A DNA stretch of 22,207 nt from a virus, in the IMG/VR virus record IMGVR_UViG_3300017751_000269, positions 1-22,207 of that record. One strand, given 5' to 3'. Made by a program: the position numbers and the translations under genes. A model generated the notes under the pieces. It was not told where the DNA came from. It was given only the letters and a program-made list of their open reading frames with translations, and did not search any database. Below are positions 8,356 to 17,915 of the stretch, piece by piece (the first letter of the stretch is position 1; each line of letters starts with the position of its first letter).

Positions 8356-9294
8356 ATGGGAATAGTAAGACAAGCCGCGCGAGCGTACTACGGAACAAAC
8401 GGAGAGCATGGTAGCTACCAATACATACCCTTAGATGAAGTAATAGACTCGTTCAATGCTACTTATGTAGGTAAAGACAAGATATGTGAGGGTATTTCTT
8501 TTAATGACATAACGTTTCATGCTATTAGAGGTTTACAGGAGCTGAGTTACGATACACTTAAATCTACAAAAGATTGGGAAGTAGTCATACCATCTACCTT
8601 GGTTTTAGTAATGCCCCTAGATTACATTAATTACGTGAAGCTATCTTGGAGCGATAGCGATGGTATTGAAAGAATTATATATCCCACTAGTAAAACATCT
8701 AATCCAAACAACGTAGCCACAAGCGACAATCCACTTGTTCAAGACTGGGGAGGCTGGGACACCGGCAACTCGCTAGAAACAACAACTGATTTAATTGAAT
8801 CTGAATCATCAGACACAAACGCTAATTACAAAGCAAACGCTGCTTCTGATATTGGCTCCGTAGATGCGGATAACATGGATGATGAGTTTGGTAACCTAGT
8901 AGGCGGTAGATACGGCATTGATCCTCAACATGCTCAAGCAAACGGGTCTTTTTTTATAGATGAAAGTGCAGGTAAATTTCATTTTAGCTCTAACATTGCG
9001 GGGAAAACAGTGATCTTAAGATACATAAGTGATGGTATAGCAGCTACGAGTAGTACGGACCAGTCTATTGATCTTACTAAAAGCATGGTGCCAAAACTAG
9101 CTGAGGAGGCTTTATATAAGCATATTCTATATGGAGTACTACTAGCTAGAAAAAACACACCAGGTGGGCTACTAGGTCAACTAAAAAAAGAAAGATATGC
9201 TGAGACTAGAAAAGCTAAGCTTAGGTTATCTAACATTAAAATAGAGGAACTTACACAAGTTCTTAGAGGTGGATCTAAAATGATTAAACACTAA
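8356..9294 (+). CDS. Probable head-tail adaptor / ring protein
   Basis: A 312-residue protein lying four bases after one neck candidate and three bases before the giant nozzle-like gene. The first 70 residues are helical, with DEVIDSFNATYVG near 28-40 and a segment ending GLQELSYDTLK around 59-69. Residues 74-96 hold a beta hairpin-like stretch (VVIPSTLVLVMPLDYINYVK, 76-95) that recalls adaptor and tail-tube proteins of podoviruses. Residues about 110-215 are a polar loop region rich in D, S, N and T. The C-terminal 70 residues are strongly helical and basic, with LAEEALYKHILYGVLLARKN followed by KAKLRLSNIKIEELTQVLRG, ending in MIKH. No catalytic motif is seen. The order portal, capsid, connector, adaptor, nozzle matches short-tailed phages, which is the main ground for the call. 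It could instead be a minor tail protein. Confidence 0.78.
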   Translation: MGIVRQAARAYYGTNGEHGSYQYIPLDEVIDSFNATYVGKDKICEGISFNDITFHAIRGLQELSYDTLKSTKDWEVVIPSTLVLVMPLDYINYVKLSWSDSDGIERIIYPTSKTSNPNNVATSDNPLVQDWGGWDTGNSLETTTDLIESESSDTNANYKANAASDIGSVDADNMDDEFGNLVGGRYGIDPQHAQANGSFFIDESAGKFHFSSNIAGKTVILRYISDGIAATSSTDQSIDLTKSMVPKLAEEALYKHILYGVLLARKNTPGGLLGQLKKERYAETRKAKLRLSNIKIEELTQVLRGGSKMIKH

Positions 9295-9297
9295 AGC

Positions 9298-12200
9298 ATG
9301 CCCGAAATAAAAAACGTTTTCTCTAAAGCCTTAATGAACAAGGACATGGACGAGCGCCTTGTCCCTGCCGGTCAGTATAGAGATGCTTTAAATATTGAGA
9401 TAGCAACTTCGGACGGATCTAACGTTGGAGCTGTGCAAACTGTGTCTGGCAATACTAAATACTCGAAAATGCTATCTAGCGCTGGGGTATACGATGTAGC
9501 TGCCAATAGCACTTGTGTAGCATCTATCGCAGACGCGAGTAAAGATAAGCTTTACTACTTTGTACATTCAGGAAAACTTTCAACAGACGGCAGCTTTAAT
9601 GATACGTGTAAAGATTATATACTAGAGTACGATACTTTAAACGAAACTCATAGATATGTTTTTGTTGACATATATAAAGTTAAAACGACTATAGATGGGG
9701 CTACCACTGGTAACGTTGTCACTGTTGATTTAGGCTACAACAACGCCACTGACATAACTGGTATAAGGAGAGGTATGTTGGTAACGGGTACGTTCACTAA
9801 TGACACTGGCGGAGATTTCGTCTCCCCTGGAGGTGCTACTATAGCAGATGGAAGCACATACACTGTTACCGAATCGCACAACGTTAGCATTGACATATTG
9901 GGTTACGAGAGTAACAAAAGAAAATATACGCTTAGCCACACCCTCCCTGTCGCAGATGGTGAGACTATTACATTTGTAGCGCCTAGGGTGCTAGGTTTTT
10001 CTAAACACAATATTATCACCGGTATAAATATATTAGATGATTCTATATATTGGACGGACAACTATGGTGAGCCAAAAAAGATAAACATACGAAGATGTAT
10101 AGCTGGTACAGGGGGTACAATTGATCTTTACGCGGCACCAAACGAAACAAACACGTTTGAGGGCGACACCCCGTATTTTCACACTAGATTAACGGTGAGT
10201 GAAAATATTGCTGCTGATAAACTAAAAACAGTTTATGGCACATGGATACCTGGTTTTGATGTTAAGGCCCCTGTGTATGTAGATGAGAGCCATATTACGG
10301 TTATAAAAAAAGCTCCTACGCAGCCTCTAGATCTAGAAATGAGTCGAAAATCATCGCCTAGGGTTAATGACGCTGGGGTTGAAAATCTTCCATACGCGGC
10401 TATTACTTCCGCGACTCTTACTGAGGGTCAAAATGCAATAACTCTTAACGCTCTAAGGGACTTCCGAGTGGGTGACGTGTTGCTTTTTGTTAATCAAGAG
10501 AACACAACCCTTGCAACTAGCTTTACTAATTCTGATGCTAGAGGTATAGTTACTCAATCAAATGCAGATGTTAATAACCTAGTAAGCAGCATAGTTGTAG
10601 ACATGCAGTCTATATCTGCAAACATAATAGATGCAACCAACGACTACTACGTCAGACTTGAAGACTCAGATCCTTTGTTTGAGTTTAAACTACCTAGATT
10701 TTCATACAGGTATAAATACGAAGATGGAGAATACTCTACCTTTGCTCCTTTCTCGCGTATAGCTTTTTTACCAGCAAATTACGAATATCTACCTAAGAAG
10801 GGGTATAACTTTGGTATGGTTAACCAAATTAGAGGTTTAAAGCTAAAGCAATACCACAGTAACAAATGGGCGATACCTCAAGACGTAGTAGAAATAGATC
10901 TTTTATATAAAGAAACAAACAACCCAACCGTATATACAGTAAAAACAATAAAGCCTGGCGATGCCGGTGCCGCTTTGTTGTGGCCTACGCCTGACGACAC
11001 GGGGGTTGAAGGGAATAAAAGAGGTGAGTATAAGCTTACTACAGATATGGTCCATGCGGTAGTTCCTTCTAACCAGCTTCTTAGACCTTGGGATAACGTA
11101 CCTAGAAAAGCTTTAGCCCAAGAGATTAGCGCTAATAGACTTATATACGGTAATTATCTTCAAAACTACACTGTGCTAAAAGATCCTATCATATCAGTGG
11201 GGTTAGTGAGTAGCGGGTTGGGAGTTGAGCCAGCTTTGCCTTCCGTTAAATCTTTACGCACATACCAAATGGGTGTTGTGTTTAGTGATGGGTATGGTAG
11301 AGAGACACCTGTCTTAACAAATGAAAACTCTTCCATAAGAGTACCTAAAAACCTATGCGGCAAAAGGAACAGAATAGAGTGTAGGCTTCTTGAAGGTAGT
11401 AGTATCCCAGAGTGGGCTAAGTACTACTCATACTATGTAAAAGAAACCTCCGTAGAGTATTATACTCTAGCTATGGACAGGTGGTATGACGCTTTTGATG
11501 GAAACATATGGCTTTCATTCCCTTCTTCGGATAGAAACAAAGTTGACGAAGAGACGTTTTTAGAACTTAAAAAATCCCATGGAGAATCTAAAGCTGTTTT
11601 AGAAAAAGCCAGGTATAAAGTTTTAGCTATAGAGAGTGAAGCCCCAGACTTTATTAAAATTGAGAAAAAGAGTTTAGGGCGTTTATACAACACGGCGGAT
11701 AGCATTGGATCCCCAAACTTTGGTTTTCCTGTTATAGATGGCCAACTTATAACTATTGAAGGCACCGCTTTTGAAAATATTTTTGGAACGGATTTTTTAC
11801 TTGACACACCTGATAGCTTAAGTTTAATTTTATATGGAGCTAATCAGCAGTCTAAAGAGTATGTTGTTGGAGCTGTGACCCAAGAAGGGGGTTTATATAG
11901 AATACAAATAGCTGATAAGTTTGGGGTTGATATCTCTTTTACTAGTACTAATAATTCATACTCTGGTGCAATTGATGACTTGAGTTTTGCTTTATTTGAG
12001 GGGGTGGTTAAAAATAAACCTGAGTTTGACGGTAGGTTTTTTGTTAAAATATTTAAAGACGCCGTCTTACAGAACAACATCCTTAATAGCAGTGCGCCAG
12101 AAAACTGGGTTGTAGATAAAGAGTACCAAGTTAAGTATCTTCACAATAACGGATACGCTTACACAAATCAACAACTTCCATCCCATGCATTAGGTAATTA

Positions 12201-15200
12201 TCATTTAGGAGGGACGAGCACAAATTTTTACGCAGGTACTGCTTACGACACAGGTCACCCAACAGAAAACAATTATCAAACAACCGATAGCGACGGGGTT
12301 TACTACTGGGGTGGAGGAAGTGAAACAAGTGGTAACGCTTGGGGTGTGAAAGCTAGTGACTTAAATGGTAACCCTGTAGGGGCTATTCACGAACAATCAA
12401 ACACTTACGGAGGAAATGCATTCGAGTTTTGGGAGGGTATAGCAAATGATGACAAAAGATGTTTATTTATTGATCATGGAACAGCTTACAGCTGGAATGG
12501 GCGGCGCACAAATCAACCAGGAAGATATGGGTTAGACGAATTTACTGGACAGTTTTGGGAAAATTATACCCAACAAACCGCAGCAGATGCAGCAGATGTT
12601 GGCTTTGTGGGTGGAGTCGATGGTGCTGGGGTCCTGGGCAATATGAGGCACTTTAGAGGGCAACCTAGTCGAGGTATTTGGCACTATAATGGAAACTGCT
12701 TTATGGACGTGTCGTGGACTAGAATGCACGGTGACTACCCTAGCGTTACAAATAGCGATGGAGACCTTACCCTTGAGACTACGCTTGAAGGTTCTGCCGA
12801 GCAAGCTCCCGCTTTTTTTGGTGACGCATGGGCCTTTGTTAAAGCGCTTGTTACTCCTGGAACTAGGTTTAGATTTAAGAGAGATCCAGATCAAAGCGCT
12901 ATATATGAAGTTGGCGAGGAGCCGCACCCTACAGCAGGTATAGGTTATTTATTCAGTGATGAAAATACTGTACTAGCTGGAGATGGAACAGGCGGCACGT
13001 GGAATACCGTAGCATATGGGGAAACTCAAAATACGCAGCTTGGGTACGCTAACGAACATATATACTACAACACTGCTGGAGTCCCAACAAGTATATATAC
13101 TGGGGCTTATGGTATTAGGAATTTTGTGAAACCAAACTTCAACCATTGGCAAATGGACCCGAGAAACGTCCGCCAGCGGTGGACTATAAACGTTCACGAT
13201 GGAACAGCCGAGAGGAACGGTATAGGCTATCATAGGGATGGTCCTAGTGGATATAGCCCTGTAAAAGGAACAAAATCTGGTCTAAATGGTGGTCCATTGC
13301 ATAGCGATAGTGAATATAGAAGAGCTATACGCCATGATGCAGGTGGAGGAAGTGGAGACGAGGACAAAAAGCACGACACCATACAAATAATGGTGCCTTT
13401 CTTTAGTACGACTGGACCAGACGCGGGTAACTTTACAGAGAAACCAGCTGTTTGGGAGACCGAGCCTAAGGAGAGCGTTGACCTAGATATATACTACCAA
13501 GCTAGTGGTTTAATACCCCTAGATCTTAATATAAAAACTAATGAAGAGTTATTACCTATAGGGTCTACTTTCTTTTTATCTGCACAAGACGGTAGCGTTG
13601 TAGGCGAAAACGCAGTTGATCTTGGCAATAATAAGTTCACGATAACAGAGTGGGATAAATACAATAGAATTAAGTTCACCCCGGCTATTCCAGAGTACTA
13701 CAAGGTAGATGAAAATCAATTAGTTAGATTCACAAAGCGAGATAATTACTCTTTACATTTAAAGCTACAAGGGAACATTCAAGGGGGTGGGTCAGCAAGC
13801 CCCACGGACAGCCTTTACGTTAAAGGTAATAGATCATTTCAAGAGCAATCAATTCATAATCGAGGTCATATATTAGACTGGAATAACTGCTGGTCGTTTG
13901 GAAATGGAGTAGAATCAGATAGAATACGCGACGACTACAACGCTCCTCAAATGGATAATGGTGTTAAAGCCTCTACGGTTATAGCAGAGCCGGTTCGTGA
14001 AGAGAAAAGAAAGCACGGCCTTATATGGTCTGGTATATACAACTCTACGACAGGAATTAACAACACTAACCAGTTTATAATGGCAGAGGCTATAACTAAG
14101 GATTTAAACCCTAGTTATGGCAGTATACAAGCGCTGCTAAATAGAGATACTAGACTAATGATGTTCTGCGAGGATAAAATCCTACGAGCTCAAACAAACA
14201 AAGACGCACTGTACAACGCGGATGGTAAACCGCAAATTGTAGCTAGTAACGCCGTTGTTGGAGATGTAACCCCGTATCAAGGTGATTACGGTATATCTAC
14301 AAACCCTGAGTCTATGGTGGCCACACCGTATCAAGTGTACTTTACTGACGCTGTGCGTGGGCAGGTTCTTGCTATATCCGGAGAGGGTGTGAGATCTATA
14401 TCCGACATAGGCATGAGGAACTATTTTCTAGAGGAGATGAATAAATATGTGTGGAGAGCACTAGGTACTCATGACGAAAGAAAAAATGAATACAACTTAA
14501 CTATATCTAAAAAGTTTAGGGAAAACCAAGAGGTACCACATGGTACTACAGAGGGAACAACTGGAACTACTATCTCATATAGCGAAAGATCTAAAGGATG
14601 GGTTAGTTTTAAATCATTTATACCACAAAATGGTTTAAGCGCAAATAACGATTACTACACCTTTGATAAAGGGCACATATATAAGCACCACGACACCAGT
14701 GTAGATAAAAACAATTTCTATGGCTTGGCAAATCTCTCAAGCATAACCACGTTGTTTAATGGTTCGCCTAATGCAGTAAAAAACTTTGCAACAATAAATT
14801 ACGAAGGATCGCAAGCTAAAGTTACAGAGTTTGACAGTCAAACAATTGAGTACTACAATAATAACTACAGCGCTAGCGGTAGCGGCGAGTCAAATGGATT
14901 AACGACTGCAGCAAGCCAAAATGACGGTGAGTATTTTAATCTTAGCGACAAAAAAGGTTGGTTTGTAGATAACATAACGACAAACCTACAGGTATGTAGA
15001 AAGCTTTTATTTATAGAAAAAGAAGGTAAGTGGTTTGCAACTATTGTTGGGGGTGATCATACGCCTGACGGTATCTCTCACTCGCCCTATAATTTGCTCT
15101 CTGACATACCTACAAATAATAAAGGTGAATCTACAGTACAAGGTATAGGTCTCGCTAATATTACGCACAGCGGTAGCGCTGGTAATCCTGAAAATCAAAT

Positions 15201-17475
15201 AACTTTAACTGTAGCTAATAACATAGGTACAGTGTGGGACACCGCAGATACCCTTGCTACTGAAAACAGCCGATGGGTGTGTAGCACAGCTTCGTTACAG
15301 AGAGTAGCGGGAGCAACTATTATAAGCACTGACAAAGTAAACCTAACGGTATCTCCTGTTATAAATGGGGTGAACTCAAATTTCCCACTTTACGCGGCTA
15401 ATTTACTTATACAAAATGCAACGGCAACTATAGACAACACCGGAGCTAATCCAGTGTATGTATATACTACAGACGCTGACACATACGTTACAGACACAGG
15501 TGGCGCAGATTGGGAAGATATAGAGGAAATTAGATTTAATGACCTCGGCACTCCTGGAGACCCTAACAACACAGTTAATGTTACGGTTCAGTTCAAGGCT
15601 GGCAGAGCCTGGCCGGCCACGTCTCTAACCTACTACATAGATATAGATGACGCGGCAGGAGTATCCGAGGTTCCAACTAGAAAAACTTGCTTGCTATCTA
15701 GGTACGCACGTTACGAAGGTCTTCAAGCGGCTCCTGTGGTTGCAAATATTGCTGGTAACGATATACTAGAAACCGTGCCTATTGCTAGTGGTGTAGTTAA
15801 CGGTGCTGGTGAGGTTGGACCTACAAACAAACATACTGGTACAGTTCCTGGCACTGGAACAAGTGAAGTGGGTAGAGTTACATTTGCGCGAACTAGTCCT
15901 CAGTACTATGGAAACGTTAGCGTTAAGTGGGATAATTTAGGTGCGTACGAAAACTACTACACTTCTTCTGTAGATGAAACATTTACGGGTGGAGTGAAAA
16001 CTGGGTTTACTGTAAGACTTTTTTACACGCCTCCACAGGAAGGTGAGTTAATGGTTGACCCAGAAGATTTCTGTAGTTTAGATCATAGAGCTACTATAGT
16101 TTACGACCTAATAACCCCTGACTTACCTCCTGGTGAAGGACCAGACGGTACAGACTCTGGCATGATTTGGAAAGTAACTGCTTTTAATGGATCTAACAAC
16201 GTAGGGTACAATAATGATAATAGCGCAGGTGGTTCGTTAGTGCCTTGGCCGTCAGGTCCTTGGATACCTAGCCAAGGTGGCATCGCAACCGTAATAGTTA
16301 CTGGTGACAGCGGATCAAACTACAACCTGCATATACAAAAGAAAACAAGTGTAGACAGTGACACCACAGCTAGCACGAATGGCTACTACAATCCTGAAAC
16401 GGCGGCGTTTCAAACAGCTCCTGTATCTATTCCAGGTACCATACCGGCCTCAGGGACATACTCCCACAGCATAAGTATTCCATCTGCAACGGCAAATACT
16501 AGGTATGACGTAACTGTAGACGGTGGTCCTTTTAATGGTGTTCTAACAACATTAGGTGAACCTTGCCCTACTCAACCAGGAGACTTAATGATACCTCAAA
16601 ACGGTATATACACTGTGGCTATAGATACAGAAGGTATTGACCACGAGGGCAACGTCATTGTTGCTGACTCATTCATAAAACCAGTTGGATTTGGTGGTTC
16701 TAATATATTCACTAAAACATGTATGAACCTACAAGGGATCCATGCTATAGGTAGCACTAGGCTAATATTAAAGTCTGTACCTAGAAACCTTAGAACCGGA
16801 TCATACGTTGTAAATCCTTTTGGTCAGACTCTTTCGACTTTTAATGCTATACAGCATTTAACTACTGTAACGGCCGTTAACGGCAATGTGGTTACTATAG
16901 ACAAAGCTACTCAAGTGGCTCTTGCAGATGATGACCAAATATGCTTCTTATCTAACAACGCATCTGTTAAACCTTTTGAAGTGCAAGTTACCAAAGGTGG
17001 TAGTGAGGCTGATATTACAGCTATAAAAACTAGTGTTACATGGGAGGACACGGTTGGAGGTCTTAACACAAATCGCGGGTACCAAGTTAATGGGACACCC
17101 ACAGATTCAAGGACAATCCCCGTAACCCCAAACACACGAGGTCTTTATGTTGGGATGAAAGTAACGAGTCCAGGTAGAATAACAAATGCAGCTGGGGGAG
17201 ACTTTACTTTTATAACCGAAATTGGTAGCCTTAATGAAATCACTTTAGAGGATACCCAAACTCTAGCAAACGACACTAACTTAACGTTCTCAAGCGGGGA
17301 CGGAAGTGGAAGCGCGGTCGCTGTAACTGTTCAAGAAGATGTAAGACTTCTTCATATACAAGCCTATATGAAAGTCGCGGGAAGCGTGGCTAAAATACAA
17401 GGCTATCTTAGGGTCGACAGCGTGCTAGGCAATTCTACAATACAAATTTATTCAGACGCTATTTTAAACCAATAA
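9298..17475 (+). CDS. Giant tail nozzle-like structural protein
   Basis: One uninterrupted 2725-residue reading frame. Residues 17-33 (DMDERLVPAGQYRDALN) match the opening of nozzle or stabilisation proteins related to P22 gp10 and T7 gp12, which close the distal tail end. Family-like segments continue at 607-623 (AQEISANRLIYGNYLQN), 726-745 (MDRWYDAFDGNIWLSFPSSD), 909-918 (EFDGRFFVKI), 1382-1390 (KPAVWETEP), 1682-1710 (starting FTDAVRGQVLAISGEG), 1767-1775 (GWVSFKSFI) and 1903-1912 (LLFIEKEGKW). Residues about 944-1361 are a region rich in G, N, W, Y and H. After about 1920 the chain is 800 residues of S, T, G, N and V-rich beta sequence. P22 gp10 and T7 gp12 are about 470 and 800 residues, so this is several times longer, though long versions occur in marine phages. 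The start is three bases after the previous stop. Nozzle family is likely; the middle and C-terminal parts may contact the host surface. Confidence 0.85.
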   Translation: MPEIKNVFSKALMNKDMDERLVPAGQYRDALNIEIATSDGSNVGAVQTVSGNTKYSKMLSSAGVYDVAANSTCVASIADASKDKLYYFVHSGKLSTDGSFNDTCKDYILEYDTLNETHRYVFVDIYKVKTTIDGATTGNVVTVDLGYNNATDITGIRRGMLVTGTFTNDTGGDFVSPGGATIADGSTYTVTESHNVSIDILGYESNKRKYTLSHTLPVADGETITFVAPRVLGFSKHNIITGINILDDSIYWTDNYGEPKKINIRRCIAGTGGTIDLYAAPNETNTFEGDTPYFHTRLTVSENIAADKLKTVYGTWIPGFDVKAPVYVDESHITVIKKAPTQPLDLEMSRKSSPRVNDAGVENLPYAAITSATLTEGQNAITLNALRDFRVGDVLLFVNQENTTLATSFTNSDARGIVTQSNADVNNLVSSIVVDMQSISANIIDATNDYYVRLEDSDPLFEFKLPRFSYRYKYEDGEYSTFAPFSRIAFLPANYEYLPKKGYNFGMVNQIRGLKLKQYHSNKWAIPQDVVEIDLLYKETNNPTVYTVKTIKPGDAGAALLWPTPDDTGVEGNKRGEYKLTTDMVHAVVPSNQLLRPWDNVPRKALAQEISANRLIYGNYLQNYTVLKDPIISVGLVSSGLGVEPALPSVKSLRTYQMGVVFSDGYGRETPVLTNENSSIRVPKNLCGKRNRIECRLLEGSSIPEWAKYYSYYVKETSVEYYTLAMDRWYDAFDGNIWLSFPSSDRNKVDEETFLELKKSHGESKAVLEKARYKVLAIESEAPDFIKIEKKSLGRLYNTADSIGSPNFGFPVIDGQLITIEGTAFENIFGTDFLLDTPDSLSLILYGANQQSKEYVVGAVTQEGGLYRIQIADKFGVDISFTSTNNSYSGAIDDLSFALFEGVVKNKPEFDGRFFVKIFKDAVLQNNILNSSAPENWVVDKEYQVKYLHNNGYAYTNQQLPSHALGNYHLGGTSTNFYAGTAYDTGHPTENNYQTTDSDGVYYWGGGSETSGNAWGVKASDLNGNPVGAIHEQSNTYGGNAFEFWEGIANDDKRCLFIDHGTAYSWNGRRTNQPGRYGLDEFTGQFWENYTQQTAADAADVGFVGGVDGAGVLGNMRHFRGQPSRGIWHYNGNCFMDVSWTRMHGDYPSVTNSDGDLTLETTLEGSAEQAPAFFGDAWAFVKALVTPGTRFRFKRDPDQSAIYEVGEEPHPTAGIGYLFSDENTVLAGDGTGGTWNTVAYGETQNTQLGYANEHIYYNTAGVPTSIYTGAYGIRNFVKPNFNHWQMDPRNVRQRWTINVHDGTAERNGIGYHRDGPSGYSPVKGTKSGLNGGPLHSDSEYRRAIRHDAGGGSGDEDKKHDTIQIMVPFFSTTGPDAGNFTEKPAVWETEPKESVDLDIYYQASGLIPLDLNIKTNEELLPIGSTFFLSAQDGSVVGENAVDLGNNKFTITEWDKYNRIKFTPAIPEYYKVDENQLVRFTKRDNYSLHLKLQGNIQGGGSASPTDSLYVKGNRSFQEQSIHNRGHILDWNNCWSFGNGVESDRIRDDYNAPQMDNGVKASTVIAEPVREEKRKHGLIWSGIYNSTTGINNTNQFIMAEAITKDLNPSYGSIQALLNRDTRLMMFCEDKILRAQTNKDALYNADGKPQIVASNAVVGDVTPYQGDYGISTNPESMVATPYQVYFTDAVRGQVLAISGEGVRSISDIGMRNYFLEEMNKYVWRALGTHDERKNEYNLTISKKFRENQEVPHGTTEGTTGTTISYSERSKGWVSFKSFIPQNGLSANNDYYTFDKGHIYKHHDTSVDKNNFYGLANLSSITTLFNGSPNAVKNFATINYEGSQAKVTEFDSQTIEYYNNNYSASGSGESNGLTTAASQNDGEYFNLSDKKGWFVDNITTNLQVCRKLLFIEKEGKWFATIVGGDHTPDGISHSPYNLLSDIPTNNKGESTVQGIGLANITHSGSAGNPENQITLTVANNIGTVWDTADTLATENSRWVCSTASLQRVAGATIISTDKVNLTVSPVINGVNSNFPLYAANLLIQNATATIDNTGANPVYVYTTDADTYVTDTGGADWEDIEEIRFNDLGTPGDPNNTVNVTVQFKAGRAWPATSLTYYIDIDDAAGVSEVPTRKTCLLSRYARYEGLQAAPVVANIAGNDILETVPIASGVVNGAGEVGPTNKHTGTVPGTGTSEVGRVTFARTSPQYYGNVSVKWDNLGAYENYYTSSVDETFTGGVKTGFTVRLFYTPPQEGELMVDPEDFCSLDHRATIVYDLITPDLPPGEGPDGTDSGMIWKVTAFNGSNNVGYNNDNSAGGSLVPWPSGPWIPSQGGIATVIVTGDSGSNYNLHIQKKTSVDSDTTASTNGYYNPETAAFQTAPVSIPGTIPASGTYSHSISIPSATANTRYDVTVDGGPFNGVLTTLGEPCPTQPGDLMIPQNGIYTVAIDTEGIDHEGNVIVADSFIKPVGFGGSNIFTKTCMNLQGIHAIGSTRLILKSVPRNLRTGSYVVNPFGQTLSTFNAIQHLTTVTAVNGNVVTIDKATQVALADDDQICFLSNNASVKPFEVQVTKGGSEADITAIKTSVTWEDTVGGLNTNRGYQVNGTPTDSRTIPVTPNTRGLYVGMKVTSPGRITNAAGGDFTFITEIGSLNEITLEDTQTLANDTNLTFSSGDGSGSAVAVTVQEDVRLLHIQAYMKVAGSVAKIQGYLRVDSVLGNSTIQIYSDAILNQ

Positions 17476-17476
17476 C

Positions 17477-17863
17477 ATGGCATACGCAACACTAACTTTC
17501 GGAGCTCCTATAAACGCATCTTGCCAAGTAGGTGATATAGCTTATTATGTCACTGTTACAACTCAAGACGGATTTGACACTGGGTTTACCGATGACGGCA
17601 CAAGCAACGGTATAGTAAAAATAGGTGATATAAGAGAAATCAACAATCCAAATGGAGCCGCGCCTACAATGAAAGTTGAAACAACCTTAGGGTTTGATGA
17701 GTTAAACGGGCAAAACGGTAAGTTTATAATGTTCACTAAAGATACCAGAGCGAACTTGAGTTCGCCGCTTGGTTATTATGCTAGTGTAAAGCTTGTTAAT
17801 GACTCTAAAACTGAGGCTGAATTGTTTAGCGTTAGCATGGAGGCTTACGATAGTAGTAAATAA
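17477..17863 (+). CDS. Small probable virion protein, function unknown
   Basis: A 128-residue protein whose ATG lies one base after the stop of the giant tail gene, so the two are very likely co-translated. It is beta-rich without helices of note: QVGDIAYYVTVTTQDGFDTG near 15-34, VKIGDIREINNPNG near 49-62, and a C-terminal part with LGYYASVKLVNDSKTEAELF and SMEAYDSSK. There is no signal peptide, membrane segment or enzyme motif. I recall small proteins with a similar C-terminal pattern next to long tail genes in marine phages, so a tail accessory or nozzle-binding role is plausible. It could also be a chaperone for the giant protein. The 52-base gap that follows is the largest after 7613, so this may be the last gene of a transcription or translation unit. 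Confidence 0.78.
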   Translation: MAYATLTFGAPINASCQVGDIAYYVTVTTQDGFDTGFTDDGTSNGIVKIGDIREINNPNGAAPTMKVETTLGFDELNGQNGKFIMFTKDTRANLSSPLGYYASVKLVNDSKTEAELFSVSMEAYDSSK

Positions 17864-17915
17864 ACATGTATAAGTGTGACTATATTAGTATAATATAATT
17901 TAATTAAGCGCACGC
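17864..17915 (+). promoter_or_regulatory. AT-rich intergenic gap with inverted repeat
   Basis: The only gap above 25 bases after 7613. It holds a perfect inverted repeat TATATTA-GTA-TAATATA at 17881-17897, overlapping a TATAAT at 17889-17894. No well-spaced upstream element (sigma-70 -35 or the Bacteroidota -33 TTTG) and no TAnnTTTG box were found. It may be a phage-type promoter or operator for the cupin and ejection cluster, or only AT-rich spacer. Confidence 0.3.

Noticed and set aside
12532-12927. 131-codon open frame on the minus strand
   Set aside because: It lies wholly within the giant tail gene, antisense to a region with good coding signal, and its translation shows no recognisable domain. 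Other minus-strand frames (for example 11460-11807, 18161-18580 and 5889-6182) were dismissed for the same reason.
12689-12943. 84-codon plus-strand frame in another phase inside the giant tail gene
   Set aside because: Leucine/threonine-rich shadow of the main frame with no leader or domain; no sign of a frameshift there.
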